Positions 18,542 through 25,888 of a stretch of DNA of 64,000 bases are shown here, piece by piece. The position numbers were made by a program, and so were the translations under genes. The stretch comes from Candidatus Dormiibacterota bacterium (GTDB lineage: Bacteria > Chloroflexota > Dormibacteria > CF-121): positions 186,001 through 250,000 of the forward strand of contig DASZZN010000009.1 of assembly GCA_035544955.1 (NCBI GenBank). The letters run 5' to 3'. The first letter of the stretch is position 1. Each line of letters opens with the position of its first letter. The notes under the pieces were generated by a model. That model had not been told where the DNA came from, made no database searches, and saw nothing but the letters and a program-made list of their open reading frames with translations.

Positions 18542-19498
18542 CTACTCACCGACGCCGGCCTTGATGTCCCGGAGGTAGGGCATCGCTTCCGAGCAGGGAA
18601 TCTGGCTGGCGACGTAGGCGCCCGACCAGCTCGCGCGCCGGACTGCGGTTTCCAGATCGATCCCGCGCAGCAGGCCGTGGGTGACCGTCGCCAGAAAGGC
18701 GTCGCCCGCGCCGAGGCCGTTGACGACCTCCATCCGCACCGGGGGCACCTCGACGACGCGATCACTGTCGAATAACACCGCACCGTCGCCGCCGCGCTTG
18801 AGGATGAGGACGCGCGGACCCGCAGCGCGCAGTTCCGCGATGGCCTCGCGCGCGTCGTCGAGCCCGGTGGCGGCTCGAACCTCGTCTTCATTGCCGAGGA
18901 CGATGTCAGCGTACGGTAGGACGTCTTCAATCGCCGCCGCATAGTTCCTTTCGTTGCGCCAGAACATCGGCCGGTAATCGAGGTCGAGGATAGCCGTGTG
19001 GCGGTGCCGTTTGAGCGCCGCCAGGTGGGCCTTGTAGCTCTTCCAACGCGCCAATCCCGTTCCCGACGCAAGTAGGACGGGTGCGTCGGCTACGGCGTCG
19101 ACATCGAAGTCATTGGTCGTCAGTTCCCAGTCGGGACAGGTGGGCGTTCGATAGAAGAGGAGCGGGAATCGCCCCGGCGGCCAGATCTCGCAGAAGACGA
19201 TGGGCGTGTTCAGGGTGTGGTCGATGCCGAGCCAGCCGACCTCGACGCCCTCGCGCGAGAGGAAGTCGCGGATGAACTCGCCGTGGCCATCGTCGCCAAC
19301 TTTGCTGACGATGGCGGTGCGCACTTGCAATCGAGCGAGGCCGGTGCAGACATTGCCCGCGAAGCCGCCCACGTAGCGGACGAAGTTTCGTTGCTCGCGT
19401 AGTGGGGTCCGGAGCTGGGCGGGATACAGGTCGGCGCTGAGCCGGCCCATCACGACCACCTCGACACTGCCGGCGGCGGTCCAGGAGCGAAGGCTCAT
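18542..19498 (-). CDS. iolC: 5-dehydro-2-deoxygluconokinase-like PfkB sugar kinase
   Basis: A 318-residue ribokinase-family kinase. In inositol breakdown it phosphorylates 2-deoxy-5-keto-gluconate at C6. The N-terminal GRLSADLYPAQ and GGFAGNV motif (about residues 18-50) bind substrate. The C-terminal signature NGLGAGDAFLATVTHGLL near residue 265 contains the anion hole and the catalytic Asp in GAGD. ATG 19498 overlaps the iolB stop as ATGA, making it the last gene of the iolE-iolB-iolC operon. Annotation as iolC rests on that context plus PfkB motifs. Confidence 0.9.
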   Translation of the reverse strand: MSLRSWTAAGSVEVVVMGRLSADLYPAQLRTPLREQRNFVRYVGGFAGNVCTGLARLQVRTAIVSKVGDDGHGEFIRDFLSREGVEVGWLGIDHTLNTPIVFCEIWPPGRFPLLFYRTPTCPDWELTTNDFDVDAVADAPVLLASGTGLARWKSYKAHLAALKRHRHTAILDLDYRPMFWRNERNYAAAIEDVLPYADIVLGNEDEVRAATGLDDAREAIAELRAAGPRVLILKRGGDGAVLFDSDRVVEVPPVRMEVVNGLGAGDAFLATVTHGLLRGIDLETAVRRASWSGAYVASQIPCSEAMPYLRDIKAGVGE

Positions 19499-20304
19499 GT
19501 TTTCTTCCAGTCCATCAGCCACTCGTGGTCCGGGTCGGTCGTGAAGAGCCACTCGCGCACGTCACCGGCCATCGCGTTCAGGTAGTAGCAGTCGTATCCG
19601 GGCGCAGCCGACACGACGTGGTAACCGCGCGGGACCAGGACGAGGTCTTCGTTGCGGGCGCGGATGGAAACGTTGAGGCCCCCACCCCGACCCTCCCCCG
19701 CCAGCGGAGGGAGCGGCTTGGTATAGATGCCCTGGAAGGCGAAGCCGTGCTCCGGGTTGAATCGGTAGTAGTACAGCTCCTCGAGGGCGCGCTCAACGCC
19801 GGGTTTGTCTTCGTCGTGCTTGTGGGGTGGGAAGGTCGACCAATGACCCGCCGGGGTCAGCACTTCGACCAGGATCAGCCGCGCCGCGGCGTCTCCCTCC
19901 GACAGAATCCAGTGAATCCGTCGCTCGGTGATCCCTTTGCCGCGGACCTCGACGCGAACATCGTTCGGACGAATGACGCGTGGCGGGAGGGTCGACTCGG
20001 CGGGCGCCGACACGATCGCGAGGTGCAGGGACGTCAGCGCGCGCAGGCGGTAATCGGCGCGGGGCGGGAGCAATAACGCCGAGGGCTTGCCGTCAAAGAC
20101 GTGATCCCTTTCGCCGACGTCGCCGAATCCGTCGACCTCGGCCGTGCCACCCAGCCAGATCAGCGCCGTTTCTTCCGCCGTTGTGTTCCCGGCAAGCTCC
20201 TCCCCGGCATTGAGCCAGCGGGTCCGAAACGATAGGTACCGCCATCCGGCCGTTTCGGGACGAACGCCCTCGGTCGCCCGCCGGACCAGGCTCGGATCGC
20301 TCAT
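19495..20304 (-). CDS. iolB: 5-deoxy-glucuronate isomerase, with an in-frame repeat insertion
   Basis: A 269-residue bicupin isomerase converting 5-deoxy-glucuronate to 2-deoxy-5-keto-gluconate. Metal-site motifs are visible: HWSTFPPHKHDED near residue 155 and ELYYYRFNPEHGFAFQ near 175, then DLVLVPRGYHVVSAAPGYD and YYLNAMAGD. Between IYT and VSIRARNED a stretch reading KPLPPLAGEGRGGG is foreign to the family. It is the translation of a palindromic mini-repeat at 19677-19716 that keeps the frame open. Start and stop both form ATGA overlaps with iolE and iolC. Confidence 0.93.
   Translation of the reverse strand: MSDPSLVRRATEGVRPETAGWRYLSFRTRWLNAGEELAGNTTAEETALIWLGGTAEVDGFGDVGERDHVFDGKPSALLLPPRADYRLRALTSLHLAIVSAPAESTLPPRVIRPNDVRVEVRGKGITERRIHWILSEGDAAARLILVEVLTPAGHWSTFPPHKHDEDKPGVERALEELYYYRFNPEHGFAFQGIYTKPLPPLAGEGRGGGLNVSIRARNEDLVLVPRGYHVVSAAPGYDCYYLNAMAGDVREWLFTTDPDHEWLMDWKKT
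19677..19716 (+). repeat. GC-rich palindromic mini-repeat, copy B (inside iolB)
   Basis: Left arm GGCCCCCACCCCGA, then CCCTCC and GGAGGG arms of six bases flanking a short loop. It is in the same plus-strand orientation as the other copies and lies within the coding sequence of iolB, where it is translated on the minus strand. Confidence 0.75.
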
Positions 20305-21221
20305 ATGCCCCGAGCCCGGAGAAACTCGCGGTTGCGTTGCTCGTCCCGGGCCGCCCGGTCGGGCGGCTCACCGGCGCGCGGCAGCATATCCTGCTCGACG
20401 ACCAGCCAACCGGAGAACCCTCGTTCGCGAAGCGCGTCAAGGACACCGTCGATGTCGAGGTCGCCCTCACCGAGCGGGCAGAACGCCCGCTCGCGCCAGA
20501 AATCGATCATGGTGCCCTCTGCCGCGATCACCCGGGCGACGACATCCCGCCGAACGTCCTTCAGGTGGAGGTGATTGATCCGCCTCGCCCAATCCCGCGC
20601 CGCCGTGACCGGGTCGCCGCCCCCGATCACCAGGTGACCGATGTCGAGGCAGAGGCCGACATCGGTGCGTTCGAGCAGCGCCTCGACCTCCTCCGGCGTT
20701 TCAACGTAGCTCGCGCCGTGATGGTGGAAGGTCGGTTCGAAGCCGCGTTGGCGGCAGAGTGCGGTCACGCGCTTCATGCTCTCCGCAAAGCGTGACCAGG
20801 CCGCGGCGTCGAGCATCAGCGATGGATCGTCATGGGCTCGGCCCGGCGTGCGGCGGCGCGCGTCGGACCCGGCGTCCGCCAGGGTCGGGCGGGGCGGCAC
20901 GCGCGCGTCGTCCTTGATCCCATCGAGGGTATCGAGAAGACGACCGAGCTCGGTCATGGCGGGCGCCATCCGGTCCGGCGCAGAAAAGGGCATCGCGATA
21001 TAGCCGCCCGCCAGGCTGAGGCCTCGATCCCGGAGACGCCGCGTCAGCTCGCCCCCGGTTCCAAGGTACCCCGGTGGGCCGAGGTCGATGCCCGCGTATC
21101 CTGCAGCCGCCACCGCATCGAGAACGGTGATCGCGTCAGGGACATTCGGGTCGATCCCAACGGTGACTTCGAAAGCGCCGAAGGACACGGGAGCGCCAGC
21201 GACGGCAATCGATTTGTTCAG
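20301..21221 (-). CDS. iolE: Inosose dehydratase-like TIM-barrel protein
   Basis: About 306 residues. The xylose-isomerase-like barrel carries metal and catalytic motifs of IolE: FHHHGASYVETPEEVEALL near residue 165, GLCLDIGHLVIGGGDP near 190, HLHLKDVR near 220 and WLVVEQD near 285. The reaction is dehydration of 2-keto-myo-inositol to the trihydroxycyclohexanedione used by IolD. No ATG, GTG or TTG lies at the expected N-terminus; CTG 21221 gives LNKSIAVAGAPVSFG, which aligns with the MNK start of known IolE proteins. The next in-frame ATG upstream is deep inside the opposite gene. First gene of the iolE-iolB-iolC operon. Confidence 0.85.
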   Translation of the reverse strand: MNKSIAVAGAPVSFGAFEVTVGIDPNVPDAITVLDAVAAAGYAGIDLGPPGYLGTGGELTRRLRDRGLSLAGGYIAMPFSAPDRMAPAMTELGRLLDTLDGIKDDARVPPRPTLADAGSDARRRTPGRAHDDPSLMLDAAAWSRFAESMKRVTALCRQRGFEPTFHHHGASYVETPEEVEALLERTDVGLCLDIGHLVIGGGDPVTAARDWARRINHLHLKDVRRDVVARVIAAEGTMIDFWRERAFCPLGEGDLDIDGVLDALRERGFSGWLVVEQDMLPRAGEPPDRAARDEQRNREFLRARGI

Positions 21222-21241
21222 GTCTTCAGACGCGCAACGTA

Positions 21242-21271
21242 TTGACCGCTCATCGGTGGTCGGAGTATAGT
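21242..21271 (+). promoter_or_regulatory. Promoter of the IolG-like gene, probably leaderless
   Basis: TTGACC (21242-21247) and TATAGT (21266-21271) are separated by 18 bases. Only ten bases separate the -10 box from the TTG start at 21282, so transcription would begin almost at the start codon and leave no room for a ribosome site. Confidence 0.65.
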
Positions 21272-21281
21272 CGCGCGCAGC

Positions 21282-22370
21282 TTGGCTCAACCTCGACTGC
21301 GCGTCGGCGTCATCGGCTGCGGACTGATTGCGCAGGTGATGCACCTGCATTACCTGCGGGAATTGAGCGACCGCTTCGAGATCGGGGCGGTCTGCGACCT
21401 GTCCCGGACCGTGGTTGATCGGGTGGGGGACGCCTACGGCGTCGGCCGCCGTTTCACCGATTGGACCGCGCTGCTCGAGGAGCCGTTGGATGGGGTGCTG
21501 ATCCTCACGTCCGGCAGCCATGAACCGATGGCGGTTGCCGCGGCGCAGGCCGGGCGCCATGTCTTCATCGAGAAGCCGATCGCACTCTCTGAGACAGAGG
21601 GGAGGTCGATCATCGCGGCCGGCAAGAAGGCGGGGGTGCGGCTTATGGTCGGCTACATGAAGCGGTATGACCCGGCGGTCGAGCGAGTGACGGAGGAGCT
21701 TCGGGAGTTGAAGCCGCTGCGGTTCGCCCGTTCGACAACCGCAGAGTATCCACTGAAGTGGTACGTGGCGCACTATCCGATCGTCCGCGGGACGGCCATC
21801 GATGCGAAAACGGTCGCGGCGCTGCAGGCGGAGGACGAGGCGAGAGTCACGGCGGCGATTCAGCTGACCGATCCGGTGCTGCGCTATGCCTATCGGCACT
21901 CCCTGCTTGACAGCATGATCCACGACCTCAACCTGATGCGCGGCCTGCTCGGCGAGCCGAAACGGCTCCGCTTCGCCAGCGTTACGCAGCAGGAGATCTC
22001 CGTCTTTCTCGAGTTCCCACAAACGACGGCGGCCATGCACTGGGTCAACCTGACCGATGGGGTGGCCCGCTACCAGCAGGACTTCTCCTTCTTCAGTCCG
22101 GAGCGGCGAGCCGCGCTTGTCTTTCCCTCGCCGTTCCTGCGCAGCGCGCCGGTCGAGCTGGTGCTGGAGGGCGGCAGCCAGGAGAGCTCGCGCTCGTGGC
22201 GGACCGTCGAGACGGTCTCGTTCGAGTCCGCGTTCAAACGCGAGTTGCTGGAGTTCTACGCCTGCATTACCGAAAATCGGGAGCCGCGCACCACCGCCGA
22301 AGACGGGGTTCGTGACGTCGCGCTGTGCCAGGCGATCATCCGGCAACACCTCGCCACAAAAGGCTCGTGA
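21282..22370 (+). CDS. Gfo/Idh/MocA family oxidoreductase, inositol 2-dehydrogenase-like
   Basis: A 362-residue NAD(P)-dependent dehydrogenase. The Rossmann motif VGVIGCGLIAQ is at residues 8-18, the EKP signature (VFIEKPIAL) near residue 93, and the catalytic His region is SMIHDLNLMRGLLG near 215. Divergent from iolE with a shared 60-base control region, it is the best candidate for the first pathway step, oxidation of an inositol to inosose. A segment of about 30 residues before the HD motif (KTVAALQAEDEARVTAAIQL) is unusual, so the true substrate may differ from myo-inositol. TTG 21282 is the probable start. Confidence 0.85.
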   Translation: MAQPRLRVGVIGCGLIAQVMHLHYLRELSDRFEIGAVCDLSRTVVDRVGDAYGVGRRFTDWTALLEEPLDGVLILTSGSHEPMAVAAAQAGRHVFIEKPIALSETEGRSIIAAGKKAGVRLMVGYMKRYDPAVERVTEELRELKPLRFARSTTAEYPLKWYVAHYPIVRGTAIDAKTVAALQAEDEARVTAAIQLTDPVLRYAYRHSLLDSMIHDLNLMRGLLGEPKRLRFASVTQQEISVFLEFPQTTAAMHWVNLTDGVARYQQDFSFFSPERRAALVFPSPFLRSAPVELVLEGGSQESSRSWRTVETVSFESAFKRELLEFYACITENREPRTTAEDGVRDVALCQAIIRQHLATKGS

Positions 22371-22377
22371 GCGGCGT

Positions 22378-23094
22378 CTAGTGTCGGATGCGCAGCGTCA
22401 ATAGCAGCATGGGCCGGACGATGCGCCACCAATCGCGAAGTCCCTTCATCTTGGTGTACCCGACGGAGCGGTCCGGCGGGTAGTACTTCGTCACCGGCAC
22501 CTCGCAGACGCGGCAGCCGCGCCGGATCGCCTGGTAGAGCAGGTAGGGTTCGAGCTCGTAGCGGTCCAGCCATGGCTGCTGCAGCGGCCACGTCCGGCAA
22601 ATCTCGGTGCGGAACAGCTTGAAGCCGTTGGTCGCGTCGCTGATCCAGTGCAAGGTGACCGCGGAGAACACCACCGAGTAGCCGATCGTCATCACGGTGC
22701 GGCTGAGCGGCTGGTGGAGCCGGGTGCCCCCCCGCAGGTAGCGCGACCCCTGGACGAACTCACAGCCTCGATCGACGATGGCTTCGGCGAGGCGGATCAG
22801 CTCGTTGGGATCATCCTGATCGTCGCCGGCCATGATCCCAATGAGCGCGATCCCGTGATCCTGTCCCCAATCGATGCCGGTGCGGATCGCGGCGCCCACC
22901 CCACGGTTGACCTGGTGCCGGAGGACACGGGCGCCGGCTGCTTCCGCCTCCGCGGCTGTGGTGTCGGTGGAGCCGTCGTCGACGACCAGGACTTCGTCAA
23001 CCAGTGGCCGTGGCATCCGCGAGATGGCGCGCCCGATCTTTCCTGCCTCGTTGAGGGCGGGCAGGATCACCGCAATTGACTGATCCTTGTACAT
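22378..23094 (-). CDS. Glycosyltransferase family 2, dolichyl-phosphate-mannose synthase-like
   Basis: A 238-residue GT-A enzyme. The N-terminus IAVILPALNEAGKIG, VDEVLVVDDGSTDTT (nucleotide-sugar binding) at about residues 32-46, NRGVGAAIRTGI, and GDDQDDP near residue 90 (the metal-binding acidic motif) are all present. It lacks C-terminal membrane helices. Such enzymes transfer sugar from a nucleotide to a lipid phosphate or to cell-surface glycan. The end is eight bases from the convergent IolG-like gene; it begins the cell-surface gene region. Confidence 0.88.
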   Translation of the reverse strand: MYKDQSIAVILPALNEAGKIGRAISRMPRPLVDEVLVVDDGSTDTTAAEAEAAGARVLRHQVNRGVGAAIRTGIDWGQDHGIALIGIMAGDDQDDPNELIRLAEAIVDRGCEFVQGSRYLRGGTRLHQPLSRTVMTIGYSVVFSAVTLHWISDATNGFKLFRTEICRTWPLQQPWLDRYELEPYLLYQAIRRGCRVCEVPVTKYYPPDRSVGYTKMKGLRDWWRIVRPMLLLTLRIRH

Positions 23095-23113
23095 CAGCCG
23101 CGAACGTACGTCG

Positions 23114-23713
23114 TCACGGGTGCTGCGCCAGGTAGGAGGCGGAGTGCGTCAGCTTGTCAACGGTGTTGACGACGCGGGCCGGGTTTCCCACCACGACGGC
23201 CCGCGGCGGGACGTCTTTGGTGACCACCGCGCCGGCGCCTACCAGCGCCTCCTCGCCGATGACCACCTCGGGCAGCAGCGTGGCGTTGACGCCCACCCTG
23301 GCGCCCCGCTTGATGGTGGGTCCCTTCATGCACTCGCGGCAGATCGGATGGCGGTCGTTGGCGATCATCACGCCGGGGGCCAGGAACACATCGTCCTCGA
23401 TGACGGTGAACTGCGCCACATAGACGCCGTTGTGCACCCGCACGCGGTTTCCGATCACGCAACCGTAGTCGATCGTCGAGTTGTTCCAGATGCTGAAGGC
23501 ATCGCCGATGCGGTTCTCTTCGCGAATCACCACTCCGTGTCCCGTCTCGAGGTGGGCGCCAATCGTCGAACCGGCATAGATGACGGTAAACGAGCGGACG
23601 ATGGCATGAGGGCCGATCGTCAGCGTCAGGTCCTTGATCTTGCGTCCGGGCACTTCGCCGATCACGGCCCGCGGATCGATCTGGAAGGGCGCGGCGGGTT
23701 GAGGACTGCTCAG
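23114..23713 (-). CDS. Left-handed beta-helix acyltransferase (hexapeptide repeat)
   Basis: About 199 residues with many hexapeptide turns (TIGPHAIV, VIREENRIGDAF, VIGNRVRVHNGVYVAQ, VIEDDVFLAPGVMI, PEVVIGEEALVGAGAVVTKDV), the signature of trimeric acyltransferases such as WbbJ/WlbB-type sugar N-acetyltransferases. GTG 23665 is the first conventional start, but the frame encodes a sensible beta-helix lead-in (FQIDPRAVIGEVPG) upstream. CTG 23713, eight bases past the MetE-like stop, is my preferred start. It likely acetylates an amino sugar of the polysaccharide. Confidence 0.8.
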   Translation of the reverse strand: MSSPQPAAPFQIDPRAVIGEVPGRKIKDLTLTIGPHAIVRSFTVIYAGSTIGAHLETGHGVVIREENRIGDAFSIWNNSTIDYGCVIGNRVRVHNGVYVAQFTVIEDDVFLAPGVMIANDRHPICRECMKGPTIKRGARVGVNATLLPEVVIGEEALVGAGAVVTKDVPPRAVVVGNPARVVNTVDKLTHSASYLAQHP

Positions 23714-23720
23714 GATGAAA

Positions 23721-24908
23721 TTATTCCCCGGTCGGCAGACCCAGTTCGCGGCGCGCCAGGCGCACGCCGGCCGTCATGTTGCGCAGCTTTTCGTAGGCGA
23801 CCTTCCAGGAACGCGTCCGAAGCCCGCAATCGGGCGTCACGTGGATCCGGTTTGGATCGCCGAAGACCTTGACGGCATAGAGCACGCGATCGCGAACGAG
23901 TTCCGGTGACTCGATGAAGTCACTGTGGATGTCGAGCACGCCCAGGCCCAACGCGGGCTTGTATGGCAGGTCGCGGAACTTCTTGATCACCTGGTAGCCG
24001 GGACGCGCCGCGTCGGTCGTTCCCAGCTCGCGGCTGTCGTAGTTGGCGAAGCCGACCGCGTACTGGCGGCATTGCTCCATCCGCTCGATCGCCGGAAAGA
24101 AGAGGTTGTAGTCCGAGAAGCAGAGGTGCGTCGAGAACATCGCGTGGAGGCCCTCTACGCTGGCGTTGAAGCTGTCAACGAAGAGGTCCAGCTCGTCGGC
24201 CTCGGTGGATGCCCCCGGCTCGTCGACCTGGATCCAGCGCGCGCCGAGCGTGATCAACGCTTCGAGGTTGGGCCGGATCATGTTGCGGGCGACCTCCAGG
24301 ACAAAGTCGCGGCGGGCCGCATGCCGCTGACGCGCCCGTTCGGCAGCCGGCTGAAGCAGGTTTTCCGGCGCGCGGTTGCGCTCGTCGAACGACCAGTCGG
24401 CGATCGTGTAGGCGCCGGTCACCGGGATTTTGAGCTCGGCCTCCGCCACTGACACCAGGTAGGAGAACTCCGCATTGTGGAATGGCGAGCGAAGTGAGAT
24501 GGGGCCGACGACCGCCTCCTTCGTGTAGTACTTGTTGTCGAAGGCACGAACGCTGCCGCGGCGTTCGAATCCGTTCGTATGGCTGACGGCCCAGTCGTAC
24601 ATCTCGGTGCGTTGCTGCTCGCCGTCGTACACGACGTCGAGGCCCGCGCTCTCCTCCAGCCGTACGGCATAGAGGCTGGACCAGCGCTGGAGCTCGGCCT
24701 TTTGCTCTTTGCTGAAGGGCGCGTGTTGCAGCAGATCGATCAGTCGCTCGTACTCCGGAACCTGGAGCCGCTCGCCCCAGCTGCGGGCTTCCTCGACGTC
24801 TTTATCGTCCAGCGGTTTGCCGGCGTAGGCCTTCACGCGCCAGCCGGGCTTGTCCAGCGATCCCACCTCGTGGGTCAGCAGTGGCTTGTGCTCGACGACC
24901 TCGTTCAT
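23721..24908 (-). CDS. Cobalamin-independent methionine synthase-like methyltransferase (MetE C-terminal type), zinc site intact
   Basis: A 395-residue core-MetE protein lacking the N-terminal barrel of classical 750-residue MetE. The zinc ligands of the family can be seen: HLC (THLCFSDY, His-x-Cys) near residue 265 and PDCGLRTR near 365; WIQVDEPGAS near 235 is the conserved strand. It is tightly paired (ATGA) with a second MetE-like gene. Enzymes of this form transfer a methyl group to homocysteine or another thiol. The methyl donor and the reason for a place among glycosyltransferases are unknown. Confidence 0.85.
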   Translation of the reverse strand: MNEVVEHKPLLTHEVGSLDKPGWRVKAYAGKPLDDKDVEEARSWGERLQVPEYERLIDLLQHAPFSKEQKAELQRWSSLYAVRLEESAGLDVVYDGEQQRTEMYDWAVSHTNGFERRGSVRAFDNKYYTKEAVVGPISLRSPFHNAEFSYLVSVAEAELKIPVTGAYTIADWSFDERNRAPENLLQPAAERARQRHAARRDFVLEVARNMIRPNLEALITLGARWIQVDEPGASTEADELDLFVDSFNASVEGLHAMFSTHLCFSDYNLFFPAIERMEQCRQYAVGFANYDSRELGTTDAARPGYQVIKKFRDLPYKPALGLGVLDIHSDFIESPELVRDRVLYAVKVFGDPNRIHVTPDCGLRTRSWKVAYEKLRNMTAGVRLARRELGLPTGE

Positions 24909-25888
24909 ACCGACACCAGCTCCTTTACCTTGCGTGCCGCCTCCCCGAGGCGCTGCACCTTCTGCTCGGCGACGCCGGTCGGGAGATACCCCAGCTCGCA
25001 ATTCGATGAGAGGTAGAGGTTGCGGGGGCGAACGGTGTCCGCGAGGTGGCGCGCCACGTCGACGAGGTCCTTGGGCGATTCGAGAATCGAACTTCTGCCA
25101 TTGATGACCCCGGCGACCAGCCCCTTGTTCCACCCCGAGCCGAGGGCCTTGACGTCCGTCTGGACCAGGTCCACGCCAATCGCGTCAACCGGAAGTTTCA
25201 GCAGCTCATCGATATGTGGCGCAGCATCCCCAAAGTAGACGTGGAAGGCCAGCGTCGCCTTGAGGTCGCGGTGCAGGATTTGCAGCGCCTCGCCGAGCGG
25301 CGCCCAGTCCTCGCGCGTGATCCCCGAGTAGCCCAGCCATGGATCCTCGAGGTGGATCAGCTCGGCGCCGGCCGCCACCGCGGCATCGATCGCCGGCCGC
25401 AGAACCCGCTCAGCCAGCTCGACCATCAGGCGATTGCGGTCCTGGTCGGTGTGCGCGGCCCGCGAGAACATGTACGGCGACGGAAGCGTGGTCACGCGCG
25501 GACGCGGCACCGAGGCATCCGCAACGACGCCGTCCGGACGCCCCTTCGGCAGGCTGCCCAGGAGCTCAGGCTCCCTGAAGAACGTGTTGGTATCGAACCA
25601 GCGGACCAGCGTGTGGGGCTTCGCCCCGAGCCCGTCGGTCAGGGGCCGGAAGATGTCCTGCCATTTGAGGAGGCCGTCGGAAAAGAAGTCCATCCCGGCG
25701 TCTTTCTGCACGCGAACGAAGGCGGCCAGGTCGTCGGCAAAGGCGCGCTCGACGGCGTCGGCGCCGACCCGGCCGCGGTCGATCCCTCGGGTGGCCGCGA
25801 CCACCTGCTCCGAGCGTGGATAGATCCCGTGCTGATAGGCAAAGACGTTGATGCGGAAAGTGTAGACGAGGCTCCCGTCCTGGATCAG
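24905..25888 (-). CDS. MetE-like methyltransferase paralogue, altered zinc motif
   Basis: About 327 residues of the same family as its downstream neighbour. Family landmarks are HGIYPRSEQVV near residue 20, GMDFFSDGLLKWQD, IHLEDPW near 180 and SSNCELGYLP near 300. The usual His-x-Cys of the zinc site reads HVY (AFHVYFGD), so one Cys ligand is replaced by Tyr. The first conventional start is GTG 25804, but HGIYPRSE lies upstream of it; the only usable codon is CTG 25888, which forms CTGA with the upstream stop. The pair may work as a complex, with this member binding the methyl donor (inference). Confidence 0.8.
   Translation of the reverse strand: MIQDGSLVYTFRINVFAYQHGIYPRSEQVVAATRGIDRGRVGADAVERAFADDLAAFVRVQKDAGMDFFSDGLLKWQDIFRPLTDGLGAKPHTLVRWFDTNTFFREPELLGSLPKGRPDGVVADASVPRPRVTTLPSPYMFSRAAHTDQDRNRLMVELAERVLRPAIDAAVAAGAELIHLEDPWLGYSGITREDWAPLGEALQILHRDLKATLAFHVYFGDAAPHIDELLKLPVDAIGVDLVQTDVKALGSGWNKGLVAGVINGRSSILESPKDLVDVARHLADTVRPRNLYLSSNCELGYLPTGVAEQKVQRLGEAARKVKELVSV

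Noticed and set aside
24905-25804. GTG 25804 as the start of the MetE-like gene
   Set aside because: It would remove the conserved HGIYPRSE block encoded directly upstream.
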